The notes: generated from the sequence alone by a model not told the origin. 14,021 nt of DNA from Candidatus Gastranaerophilales bacterium (GCA_900767135.1 CAAFYU010000087.1:1-14021), one strand, 5' to 3'; shown: positions 1-6,512, counted from the stretch's first letter. Translations and numbers: made by a program.

Positions 1-10
1 TGAAAAAATA

Positions 11-19
11 TGGTAAAAT
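11..19 (+). promoter_or_regulatory. Possible extended -10 element for the first prepilin gene
   Basis: TGGTAAAAT matches the TGnTATAAT extended -10 pattern with one mismatch in the hexamer. The expected start of transcription near base 26 lies upstream of the ribosome binding site AGGAG (43-47), which is 5 bases before the ATG at 53. Any -35 element would lie outside the window, so the call rests on the -10 alone. Confidence 0.4.
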
Positions 20-52
20 AGATATATGATTATGAAAAAGAGAGGAGATTTT

Positions 53-1095
53 ATGAAAGAAGAATATAGAAGAGCTCTCGGGGGGGGGGCAATCCCAGCG
101 AAGCACGTGATATAATACGCAAAAACGAGTTAGCAGCTAAGCAGTTTGGAAGTGAAGCAGCTAAGTTTTTAAAAGACGATAGGACGATAAGACGTAAAGA
201 CGATAAGTCCAAAACAGAAGCTATCAGACGTCATTCTGAGCGATTAGCGAAAGAATCCAGTGATACTAATAATCTAATACAGTTGCAAGGAATAAAAATT
301 AATTCAACTGAAACAGGACATGCTTCTAAGCTTCTTGGCATCTTTGCATCTAAATCAGTTTCGTGTTGGCATGGCAATGCCAACCTACATAAGAAATTCG
401 CCTTTACTCTCGCTGAGGTCTTAATCACCCTCGGCATCATCGGTGTTGTGGCAGCATTAACGCTTCCGTCTGTTATTCAAAATTACCAAAAACAAGTTAC
501 GGTAACTAGGCTTCAAAAAGCATATTCTATCCTTGGACAAGTAGCTCAAAAATCAATTACAGATAACGGCTCTATTGATTTTGTTGATGGGGCTCCGTTA
601 GATGAAGGCAAAGTTAAAGAGTTTTTTAATACTTATTGGTTGCAAAATTTTAAAGGAGTTTATGTCTACCCTGAAAATAAAGCACCAAAGCTGAATGGAA
701 ACACTCCAGTATATAGATATTTAAATGGAATTTTATATGAAGATGGTACTACTATTTATACTTCGTTCCCGAATGGTAGAATCTTTTTTTCTACATCTGA
801 TGGAATGAGTTTTTTTGTTATAATCATGAAATGGGGAATTTCTTTTAACGATAAAGGAGAAATTGTCTCAAAAGAGCCGTTATATAATTCTCAACAATCT
901 GTAATTGTTGATATAAATGGTATAGCCCCGCCAAATACAAACGGCAAAGATGTTTTTTATTACTATGTTGATTTCTCAAATGGCAAAGTTTCCCCCGGAG
1001 GTGGAAATAGTTGTTCAAAAATGGACTATGGAATGAGTTGTGCTGCAAAAATCATGCAAGATGGTTGGAAAATTAGCGATGATTATCCTTGGTAA
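53..1095 (+). CDS. Type IV prepilin-like protein, frame broken at a G tract (putative phase-variable gene)
   Basis: Prepilin-type protein with an N-terminal cleavage/methylation signal, expected to be processed by prepilin peptidase and assembled in a type IV pilus or pseudopilus, or exposed at the surface. The ATG at 53 has a good ribosome binding site (AGGAG 43-47). Reading from it gives nine codons, then the G run at 80-89, then a stop at 113-115. The pilin frame is open from base 70 to 1095, but its only start-like codon before the prepilin motif is a TTG at 283 without a ribosome binding site. One extra G (or two fewer) would fuse ATG and pilin into about 347 residues. The cleavage motif A|FTLAEVLITLG lies at 400-432, followed by a hydrophobic helix and, near the end, VDINGIAPPNTNGKD and a Cys-containing terminus ending DDYPW, both typical of these families. 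In the fused form about 117 residues precede the cleavage point, far longer than a normal leader. Part of it is encoded by a repeat element (228-377). A G-count error or a true pseudogene are the alternatives. Confidence 0.75.
80..89 (+). repeat. Homopolymer tract of 10 G, candidate slippage site
   Basis: Ten consecutive G starting 27 bases after the ATG at 53, in DNA that is otherwise strongly AT-rich. With 10 G the ATG frame runs to a stop at 113-115; with 8 or 11 G it enters the prepilin frame; with 9 G it stops at 108-110. Such tracts are known to change length by slipped-strand mispairing and act as ON/OFF switches in surface-protein genes of other bacteria. Confidence 0.85.
228..377 (+). 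repeat. Left arm of a diverged inverted repeat flanking the first prepilin body
   Basis: This segment reappears in reverse orientation at 1221-1373. Bases 228-240 match 1361-1373 perfectly (13 of 13), 248-257 match 1339-1348 perfectly, and the block 308-377 matches 1221-1290 at 55 of 70 positions without gaps. The linking DNA aligns with small gaps. The left arm is open in the prepilin frame and so encodes part of the long leader. The CATTCTGAG...GAAAGAATC portion resembles a dispersed intergenic repeat I recall from many bacterial genomes. Confidence 0.75.
400..489 (+). repeat. 90-bp direct repeat, copy 1 (prepilin N-terminal coding segment)
   Basis: Encodes the cleavage site and hydrophobic helix of the first prepilin. 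It is identical at 83 of 90 positions, without gaps, to 1633-1722 in the second prepilin gene, while DNA on both sides is unrelated or far more diverged. It could serve as a recombination or gene-conversion segment. Confidence 0.8.
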
Positions 1096-1220
1096 ATTTT
1101 GGAGTTAGTAGGTCGGCATTACGGAATCGCGGACGAGTGGCTAACTCGGGGAGCGAGGAACGTAATTCATATTTGCGACAGCAATATGAATGGCATTTTC
1201 GAGCGAGAAGCAATTTCAAG

Positions 1221-1373
1221 ACGCTATGCCGCCACGAAACAAATTTAGATGCAAAGATGTCAAGATGCATAGATGCTAGGTCTGTTTCAGAAGAAGATTT
1301 TTGGTTGTTTTGTAGCAGTTTTAAATTATAATCAGCTAGATTCTTTCGGTTCTGGTGAACCTCAGAATGACGT
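1221..1373 (-). repeat. Right arm of the inverted repeat flanking the first prepilin body
   Basis: Reverse-oriented partner of 228-377. It starts about 125 bases after the prepilin stop codon and is non-coding on the plus strand. On the minus strand it still translates to a peptide like the left arm's (DIFASKFVS against GIFASKSVS), so the two are copies of one element rather than a chance palindrome. Divergence of about 20 percent indicates that it is not a recent duplication. Confidence 0.7.
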
Positions 1374-1413
1374 AAATTACGGCTATTTTCGTGAGCAACT
1401 TTTATTAACTTCC

Positions 1414-1436
1414 CCCTCTCCTCAGCTGGGAGAGGG
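1414..1436 (+). repeat. Hairpin in a GC-rich intergenic repeat
   Basis: CCCTCTCC (1414-1421) pairs perfectly with GGAGAGGG (1429-1436) around a 7-base loop, followed by CAGGGTGAGGGGTGCG. The composition is unlike the surrounding AT-rich DNA and resembles dispersed repeat elements of the ccctctcc...ggagaggg type seen in many genomes. There is no T-run after the stem, so it is not a classical intrinsic terminator. Confidence 0.6.
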
Positions 1437-1502
1437 CAGGGTGAGGGGTGCGATAAAATTCTATTATTTGTAACCTCATATTAACTTCCTATAAAATAAG
1501 TA

Positions 1503-1531
1503 TAGACAAACACCAAAAATAGGGTTATAAT
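1503..1531 (+). promoter_or_regulatory. Strong sigma70-type promoter for the second prepilin gene
   Basis: TAGACA (1503-1508, 5 of 6 consensus) and a perfect TATAAT (1526-1531) are separated by exactly 17 bases. Transcription would begin near 1538, about 34 bases before the ATG at 1572. The second pilin therefore appears to have its own promoter and not to depend on the first. Confidence 0.75.
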
Positions 1532-1571
1532 AGCTCATGTACACAGTAAAAAAAAGAAAGTGAGCTTGGTT

Positions 1572-2262
1572 ATGAAAAATTTATTTAAAATTGCGTTCGG
1601 GGGGGGGCTACTGTGACAAGTTCTGTCGGGTCGCTTTTACTCTTGCTGAGGTCTTAATCACCCTTGGTATAATTGGTGTTGTGGCAGCATTAACGCTTCC
1701 GCCTGTTATTCAAAATTACCAAGAAAAGCAACTCACTACTGCGTGGAAAAAGGCGTATTCCGATGTGGCGAACGCTACTCTTTTGATGTCACAAAATAAT
1801 GAAGATTTGTCAACTGAACAAAAAGTTGGAGAAGCATTTGCAAGATATCTGCAAATAGACAAAGTTTGCGAAGCACACAAAGGGATAGAACAAGGTTGTT
1901 GGAGAAGAGGAGTTTATATATCCAAAAAAGGTGGAGGAATAGAGGCTTCTGATCCAACAGGTTACGGTGGTGGTGCAGTCTGTATGTTATTGACAAGTGG
2001 TACAACTTTTTGCATAGATAACGGTGGTAATAAGGGAATTTTATATTTTGATGTAAATGGGATTAATAAACCGAATACTTATGGGAAAGATATCTTCTTT
2101 GCAATTTTTAACCACGAAAAGTATGCCATAAAACCAGCCAAAGGACGACGCATAAATTGGGGAGCTGCTGATTGTTATTGGATAACTTGTACATCTGGAA
2201 ATGGTACTTGTGATGGAGATGATTTAGGGTATGGTTGCTCCGCCGAGAAACTATTAAAATAA
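1572..2262 (+). CDS. Type IV prepilin-like protein, frame broken at a G tract (putative phase-variable gene)
   Basis: Second prepilin-type protein of the pair, presumably processed by prepilin peptidase at A|FTLAEVLITLG (1633-1665). The ATG at 1572 follows a modest ribosome binding site (GTGAG around 1560-1564) and a strong promoter. Nine codons later comes a run of 9 G (1599-1607). As sequenced, the ATG frame ends at TGA 1614-1616, while the pilin frame has only a TTG (1591) before the motif. Losing one G (or gaining two) joins them into a 229-residue protein with a normal-looking basic leader of 21 residues, MKNLFKIAFGGGYCDKFCRV-A. The mature part has the hydrophobic helix, several cysteines, FDVNGINKPNTYGKD near residue 160 and a Cys-rich C-terminus (ITCTSGNGTCDGDD). 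These features match the Gastranaerophilales-type prepilin families. It shares the N-terminal segment and the DVNG/GKD motif with the upstream gene, but the middle differs. A G-count error in assembly is the main alternative. Confidence 0.8.
1599..1607 (+). repeat. Homopolymer tract of 9 G, candidate slippage site
   Basis: Nine consecutive G starting 27 bases after the ATG at 1572, the same distance as in the upstream prepilin gene. With 9 G translation stops at 1614-1616; with 8 or 11 G it continues into the prepilin. In frame the tract encodes glycines of the leader, so its length would change only expression and the number of leader glycines, not the mature protein. Confidence 0.85.
1633..1722 (+). 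repeat. 90-bp direct repeat, copy 2 (prepilin N-terminal coding segment)
   Basis: Partner of 400-489, with 83 of 90 bases identical. Most differences are third-position changes, but the second half (GGTGTTGTGG through the CTTCCG region) is nearly invariant even at synonymous sites. The copies are 1233 bases apart, a multiple of three, so recombination between them would keep the pilin frame while deleting the intervening DNA. Confidence 0.8.
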
Positions 2263-2283
2263 TAATGTACATTTACAATAGAT

Positions 2284-2305
2284 AAATTTTTTAAATTAAA
2301 AATTT
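2284..2305. terminator. Weak AT-only hairpin between convergent genes
   Basis: AAATTTTT (2284-2291) pairs with AAAAATTT (2298-2305) between the stop of the second prepilin and the stop of the convergent tmk gene. The stem has no GC pairs, so it is a doubtful terminator. The position is the only other support. Confidence 0.3.
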
Positions 2306-2306
2306 G

Positions 2307-2915
2307 TTATAATTTTTCAATAATTTCTATGACTTTTTCATGAATTTCTTCAATTGTTTTTGTCGCATCAAGAACTTTAATTCTGTCTGGTTCTTGTGTT
2401 GCAAGTTCAAGATAGCCGTTTCTAACTCTATTATGAAACTCAATTCCGGCACTTTCCATTCTATCTTTTTCTTTGCCGACTCGTTTCATTGAGGTTTCTA
2501 CATCAACATCAAAAACGAGTGTTAAGTCCGGTTTTTTACCTCCTGTTGCAAGGTTATTTAACATGTTAATTTCATTTATATCAAGCCCTCTGCCGTAACC
2601 TTGATACGCAACTGTTGAATCTATGTGTCTGTCACATAAAACAATCTCTCCTTGTTTAACAGCAGGTTTAACGATTATGTCTATATTTTGTGCTCTATCA
2701 GCTAAAAATAAGAAGGATTCACATCTGTCAGAAACTTCTCCGTCGTAATTAAGTAAAATTTCTCGGACTTTTTCTCCAAGTCCCTTTCCGCCGGGTTCTC
2801 TTGTTAGTACAACCCTTTTGCCCTTTTTTTCAAAATATTGTGCTAATAAATTCATTTGGGTTGTTTTTCCACAGCCGTCTGGGCCTTCAAAAGTAATAAA
2901 TAATCCTTGTGTCAT
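2307..2915 (-). CDS. tmk: Thymidylate kinase (dTMP kinase)
   Basis: Phosphorylates dTMP to dTDP with ATP in the cytoplasm, an essential step of dTTP synthesis. The 202-residue length is normal for the family. Visible motifs are the P-loop GPDGCGKT (11-18), the TREPGG motif (38-43) that positions substrate, LADRAQ (71-76), the nucleotide-binding DRHIDS (95-100), YQGYGRG (104-110), and a lid region with basic residues (about 144-152). The ATG at 2915 follows a good AAGGAG (plus-strand CTCCTT 2923-2928) at 7 bases. It is transcribed divergently from folC, and both serve nucleotide or one-carbon metabolism. Nothing looks truncated. Confidence 0.97.
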   Translation of the reverse strand: MTQGLFITFEGPDGCGKTTQMNLLAQYFEKKGKRVVLTREPGGKGLGEKVREILLNYDGEVSDRCESFLFLADRAQNIDIIVKPAVKQGEIVLCDRHIDSTVAYQGYGRGLDINEINMLNNLATGGKKPDLTLVFDVDVETSMKRVGKEKDRMESAGIEFHNRVRNGYLELATQEPDRIKVLDATKTIEEIHEKVIEIIEKL

Positions 2916-2934
2916 TATAATTCTCCTTATATTG

Positions 2935-2943
2935 ATTTTAGCA
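2935..2943 (-). promoter_or_regulatory. Possible extended -10 element for tmk
   Basis: On the minus strand TGCTAAAAT (plus-strand ATTTTAGCA) matches the TGnTATAAT extended -10 with one mismatch. It lies just upstream of the tmk ribosome binding site, within the 98-base divergent intergenic region. No convincing -35 hexamer is visible. Confidence 0.4.
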
Positions 2944-3013
2944 TAAAAAGTTAGCGTAACACAGGTTATTAGAAAAATTTGAATAAAGTCTGTTTTTGAT
3001 TTAGTCTTATTAT

Positions 3014-4174
3014 ATGAAAAAAATGTATGTTGACGCGGTTAATTTATTGACTTCGCAAGGAAAATTTTATATTAATTTAGGACTTGATCGAATTTCTGAG
3101 GTTTTAAATATTTTGGGAAATCCTCAAGACAATTTAAAATGTATTCATGTCGCCGGAACTAATGGTAAAGGGTCTGTTTGTGCAATTATTGCAACTATTC
3201 TGGACAAAGCGGGGTTTAAAGTAGGAGTTTATTCCAGTCCGCATATCTTTAATTATACCGAGCGAATTCAGATAAATGGCAATAATATTTCAAAAGAAGA
3301 TTTTGCTAAATATGTGTTTGAGATTTGCGAAATTGCTGATAAAAATAATATACATCTTACAGAATTTGAAATATTAACAGCCGTTATGTTTAAATATTTT
3401 TCTGATAAAAACGTTGATGTTGTTGTTTTGGAAACAGGCTTAGGCGGAAGATTTGACGCTACAAATGTGATTAAGAAAAATTTATGTTCAATTATCACTC
3501 ATATTGATTTGGATCACACAGAACGCCTTGGAAATACTCGTTCAAAAATTGCATTCGAAAAAGCAGGAATAATTAAACCTGATTGTCCTGTGTTCACCTC
3601 GGAAGGTTATGAAGAAATCAAAGACAGGGCTGACGAATTAAACTCTTTGTTTGTAATGGTTGCCCCATTTGAAGATACAAGCAACTTAGCTTTAAAAGGA
3701 ATTTGTCAACAGGCCAATCTATCGCTTGCACTTGCTGCTGTGAGGTTTTTGTTTAAACAAATACCGGAAGAAACAATTCAAAAAGCATTGAGTGAAGTTA
3801 AACACCCTTGCCGTTTTCAGTTATGTAGAGAAGATTTAATAATTGATGCCTCTCACAATCCAAATGGAGCTATGGCCCTTAGAGAAAGTTTAGATTATTA
3901 TTACCCAAACACACCTCGTTGTTTTGTTTTTGGGTGTTTGAAAAATAAAGATTATAAACAAATGATGGAAATTTTATTTTCACGTGGTGACGAGATATTT
4001 TTCTATCATTTCAATAACCCGAATTCTTGTACTGTTGAAGAATTACAATTGGCTTGTGATTTGCCATCAAAAAAGTTTAACTCGCTTGATGAATTACCTA
4101 AAAACTCAATGAAAATAGTGTGTGGCTCTTTTTATATGCTTAATGAAATTATACCTGAATCTTACATACATTAG
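3014..4174 (+). CDS. folC: Bifunctional dihydrofolate/folylpolyglutamate synthase
   Basis: Mur-ligase-family enzyme that joins glutamate to dihydropteroate and/or extends the polyglutamate tail of folates, using ATP, in the cytoplasm. The P-loop HVAGTNGKGS (45-54) is the FolC signature. It is followed by YSSPHIFNYTERIQING (73-89), ETGLGGRFDATN (140-151), the metal and ATP-binding region ITHIDLDHTERLGNT (161-175) with IAFEKAGIIKP (179-189), and the C-terminal domain marker IDASHNPNGA (277-286). The end GSFYMLNEI (371-379) matches the usual FolC terminus. At 386 residues it is somewhat shorter than the common 420-440, mainly in the linker and C-terminal parts, but no motif is missing. The ATG at 3014 (alternative 3023) has no Shine-Dalgarno sequence. 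A weak TTGAAT (2979-2984), 17 bases, TAGTCT (3002-3007) arrangement would give an almost leaderless message. Confidence 0.96.
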   Translation: MKKMYVDAVNLLTSQGKFYINLGLDRISEVLNILGNPQDNLKCIHVAGTNGKGSVCAIIATILDKAGFKVGVYSSPHIFNYTERIQINGNNISKEDFAKYVFEICEIADKNNIHLTEFEILTAVMFKYFSDKNVDVVVLETGLGGRFDATNVIKKNLCSIITHIDLDHTERLGNTRSKIAFEKAGIIKPDCPVFTSEGYEEIKDRADELNSLFVMVAPFEDTSNLALKGICQQANLSLALAAVRFLFKQIPEETIQKALSEVKHPCRFQLCREDLIIDASHNPNGAMALRESLDYYYPNTPRCFVFGCLKNKDYKQMMEILFSRGDEIFFYHFNNPNSCTVEELQLACDLPSKKFNSLDELPKNSMKIVCGSFYMLNEIIPESYIH

Positions 4175-4216
4175 GACTTTGTTGCTTTTGAGTTTTAACA
4201 TAAAAGCACAGTCTTT
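4175..4216 (+). terminator. Possible imperfect terminator after folC
   Basis: GACTTTGTTGCTTTT (4175-4189) can pair with AAAAGCACAGTC (4202-4213) with bulges, followed by only three T. The stem is AT-rich and imperfect, so termination here is uncertain. Confidence 0.3.
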
Positions 4217-4247
4217 AATAAATCCGGTTATAATAAGGACCAAAATG

Positions 4248-4277
4248 CTTACAATTTGAACATGTTTATGTTATAGT
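4248..4277 (+). promoter_or_regulatory. Candidate promoter for the symporter gene (leaderless transcript)
   Basis: CTTACA (4248-4253), 18 bases, then TATAGT (4272-4277). The expected start of transcription is at about 4284, one base before the ATG at 4285, which would make the message leaderless. The absence of any Shine-Dalgarno sequence fits. A perfect TATAAT at 4229-4234 is an alternative -10 but has no matching -35. Confidence 0.45.
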
Positions 4278-4284
4278 AATTTTG

Positions 4285-5796
4285 ATGAATTTAGATACAG
4301 CAATAGATACGTTTTTATCCCCAATAGCTGATAAAATATCAGGGATTATATTTAGTTCAGTAACCATTCACGGTGTAAAAATAGAGTTTTTGGTTGCTTT
4401 GCTTATGATTGCTGCTTTTTATTTCACGTTTAGAACCAGATTTATCGGGATTTGGGGATTTAAGCATGCATTACAATTAATTACTAAAAATTATGAGCAC
4501 AAAGAAATTCGTGTCAAAAAGAAAAAAGGGGAAGTTTCTTCTTTTCAGGCTTTGACTGCGACAATTTCCGCATCAGCAGGGATTGGAAATGTTGCTGGTT
4601 CTGCGGCAGCTGTTTCTATCGGTGGCCCCGGAGTTATTTTTTACATGATTTTAGCCGGATTTTTCTCAATGGCACTAAAATTTGCAGAAGTCTTATTAGG
4701 TTTAAAATTTCGCAAAGTAAATCCTGACGGTACTATTGCTGGTGGCCCAATGTATTACATTGAAGGTGCTTTAAAAAACAACAAATATATCGGAAAATTT
4801 GCACCATATCTTTCAAAAATATACGCTGTTTGCTGTGTATTTGCAATGATTGGCGGTTGGAACCTGTTCCAAATAAATGCCATGACAACCCAAATTACTG
4901 AGGTTACAGGTGGTGACAAAAGTTTTTTTGCTAACCAAAGTTGGCTTTTAGGGCTAATTGTAGCGATTATAACGTATTTTACAATAATCGGTGGAATTAA
5001 GGCTATCGGCAAGTTTACATCAAAGGTAACACCTGTAATGTGTACGTTATATGTAATGACTGCGTTTGCGGTATGTTTGTTTAATATCGGGCATGTACCA
5101 CACACAGTTGCATTAATTGTAAAAGAAGCATTTCACCCAAGAGCTATTGCTGGCGGAATGTTTGCGTGTATGCTTTGGGGATTTAGACGTGCCATGTTTG
5201 CTAATGAGTCAGGTTTGGGAACCGCTCCGATTGCTTTTTCCGCAGTTAAAACTAATAATGCGGTAGCACAAGCATTTATTGCCATACTTCAACCTTTTGT
5301 TGACACTGTAATTGTTGGTACTGCGACAGCTTTTGTAATCGTTGTTTCCGGAGAATATTTACATACAACAGGGATTGCCGGAATTGAATTAACTTCGAAA
5401 GCTTTTGGTTCTGTGTGCCCGTTTTTCCCGATATTATTGACGATTATGGCAAGTTGTTTTGTTTTGTCTACAATGTTATGCGGATCTTATTATGGCATTA
5501 AGGCTTGGAATTATTTATTTGGCGAAACAAAATTGACAACAAGAACTTTTCAGGTTATATATTGTATATTCATAATTATTGGTTCTGCCATGAACTTTAA
5601 AAGTATAATTAATCTATCTGATGCATTTACTTTATTCTTGGCTGTACCAAATTTAATAGCAGTATTTATGTTATCAGACGTGATTATGAAAGAACTAAAA
5701 CGATATTGCAAAAAATATAATGTAGGTTTATTCAAAAACAATAACGAGGAGAGAGAAAATGATGAAGAAGGATTGTCTGGAAATAGTCAGATCTAA
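4285..5796 (+). CDS. Sodium:alanine/glycine symporter, AGCS family
   Basis: Inner-membrane secondary transporter of the alanine or glycine:cation symporter family (AlsT/DagA type), importing small neutral amino acids with sodium or protons. The protein is about 503 residues with roughly ten hydrophobic segments. Family signatures are SSFQALTATISASAGIGNVAG near 85-105, the block GGPGVIFYMILAGFFSMALK followed by FAEV near 113-136, GGPMYYIEGAL near 153-163, and FANESGLGTAPIAFSA near 307-322, which binds substrate and ion in this family. The ATG at 4285 is preferred over the TTG just before it (4282). Its 3' end overlaps the next gene by 38 bases, so both are probably on one message. The exact substrate cannot be read from the sequence. 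Confidence 0.95.
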   Translation: MNLDTAIDTFLSPIADKISGIIFSSVTIHGVKIEFLVALLMIAAFYFTFRTRFIGIWGFKHALQLITKNYEHKEIRVKKKKGEVSSFQALTATISASAGIGNVAGSAAAVSIGGPGVIFYMILAGFFSMALKFAEVLLGLKFRKVNPDGTIAGGPMYYIEGALKNNKYIGKFAPYLSKIYAVCCVFAMIGGWNLFQINAMTTQITEVTGGDKSFFANQSWLLGLIVAIITYFTIIGGIKAIGKFTSKVTPVMCTLYVMTAFAVCLFNIGHVPHTVALIVKEAFHPRAIAGGMFACMLWGFRRAMFANESGLGTAPIAFSAVKTNNAVAQAFIAILQPFVDTVIVGTATAFVIVVSGEYLHTTGIAGIELTSKAFGSVCPFFPILLTIMASCFVLSTMLCGSYYGIKAWNYLFGETKLTTRTFQVIYCIFIIIGSAMNFKSIINLSDAFTLFLAVPNLIAVFMLSDVIMKELKRYCKKYNVGLFKNNNEERENDEEGLSGNSQI

Positions 5797-6424
5797 ATGC
5801 GAAAGTTGTAAAGCTTGTGCGTTGGGTGCAACAAGAAATAACATAGTTTTTTCTGACGGAAATCCATCGACTGCAAAAATTGTACTTATTGGGGAAGCAC
5901 CGGGCGAAATGGAAGATGAAACAGGCAGACCATTTGTTGGAAGAGCCGGACAACTTTTAAATGATTTCTTAAAAGAAGCAGGAATTTCAAGAGATGAAGA
6001 TATTTACGTAATTAATACAGTAAAATGCAGACCTCCAAAAAACAGAGTTCCGTCAGACGAAGAAAAAGCTTCTTGCAGAAAGTTTTTGGAAGCTCAAATT
6101 GATATCATCAACCCAAGAGCAATCGTTCTTTGTGGTGCAACTGCATTAAAATCATTTGTTGAACTTGACAAAAAACAAACAATTTCAAAAGTTAGAGGGC
6201 AATGGTTAACAATCAATGTAGACGGTAAAGATTACAGAGCAATGACAATTTTCCACCCATCTTACTTGTTGAGAAATCATTCACTTGACGAAGGATCTCC
6301 AAGAAGATTGATGAAACAAGATTTAGCAAATATCAAGAATGAAATTTTGCCTGATGTAGACCATTCTCAGAACGGTAATCAAGTTGAATACATGAATTCT
6401 TCAAGAGAAATCGCAATGGTATAA
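5759..6424 (+). CDS. Uracil-DNA glycosylase, family 4 (Fe-S type)
   Basis: Removes uracil from DNA to start base-excision repair. The family 4 motifs are all present: GEAPGEMED (45-53) with the catalytic region, GRPFVGRAGQLL (56-67), VKCRPPKNR (88-96) and HPSYLLR (166-172). Four cysteines expected to hold a 4Fe-4S cluster are at 17, 20, 90 and 106. At 221 residues it is of normal length, with a polar C-terminal tail after residue 190 that is not part of the core. GAGGAGAG (5746-5753) provides a strong ribosome binding site. The start is ATG 5759 or ATG 5762, inside the end of the symporter gene in another frame, so translation may be coupled. The pairing with an amino acid symporter has no obvious functional logic. 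Confidence 0.96.
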   Translation: MMKKDCLEIVRSKCESCKACALGATRNNIVFSDGNPSTAKIVLIGEAPGEMEDETGRPFVGRAGQLLNDFLKEAGISRDEDIYVINTVKCRPPKNRVPSDEEKASCRKFLEAQIDIINPRAIVLCGATALKSFVELDKKQTISKVRGQWLTINVDGKDYRAMTIFHPSYLLRNHSLDEGSPRRLMKQDLANIKNEILPDVDHSQNGNQVEYMNSSREIAMV

Positions 6425-6441
6425 GTTTAATTAATCAAATA

Positions 6442-6491
6442 AATAAAGCCCTTAAAATTGACAATTTGTCTGGTTTTAGGGCTTTATTTTT
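6442..6491. terminator. Bidirectional intrinsic terminator
   Basis: ATAAAGCCCTTAAAA pairs with TTTTAGGGCTTTAT (3' arm 6474-6487) around a 16-base loop with one bulged T. T-rich DNA follows on the plus strand (6487-6491) and equally on the minus strand (A-rich 6434-6447). It lies between the uracil-DNA glycosylase and the convergent nucleotidase gene and can serve both. Confidence 0.85.
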
Positions 6492-6512
6492 AGTAGATTT
6501 TATTGACAAGAA

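Noticed and set aside
80..89. First prepilin as a plain pseudogene
   Set aside because: The downstream frame stays open for about 1000 bases with intact motifs, and an identical tract-position pattern recurs in the second gene. Reversible slippage or a base-count error explains the broken frame better than decay.
1089..1473. Small open frames on both strands between the two prepilin genes
   Set aside because: They are translations of the inverted repeat and the GC-rich hairpin repeat, with no ribosome binding site or protein-family features.
4229..4259. TATAAT plus AAGGAC plus a four-codon ATG-TGA frame upstream of the symporter (possible leader peptide)
   Set aside because: The AAGGA lies too close to the TATAAT to be in its transcript, and there is no codon pattern or attenuator hairpin to support a regulatory peptide.
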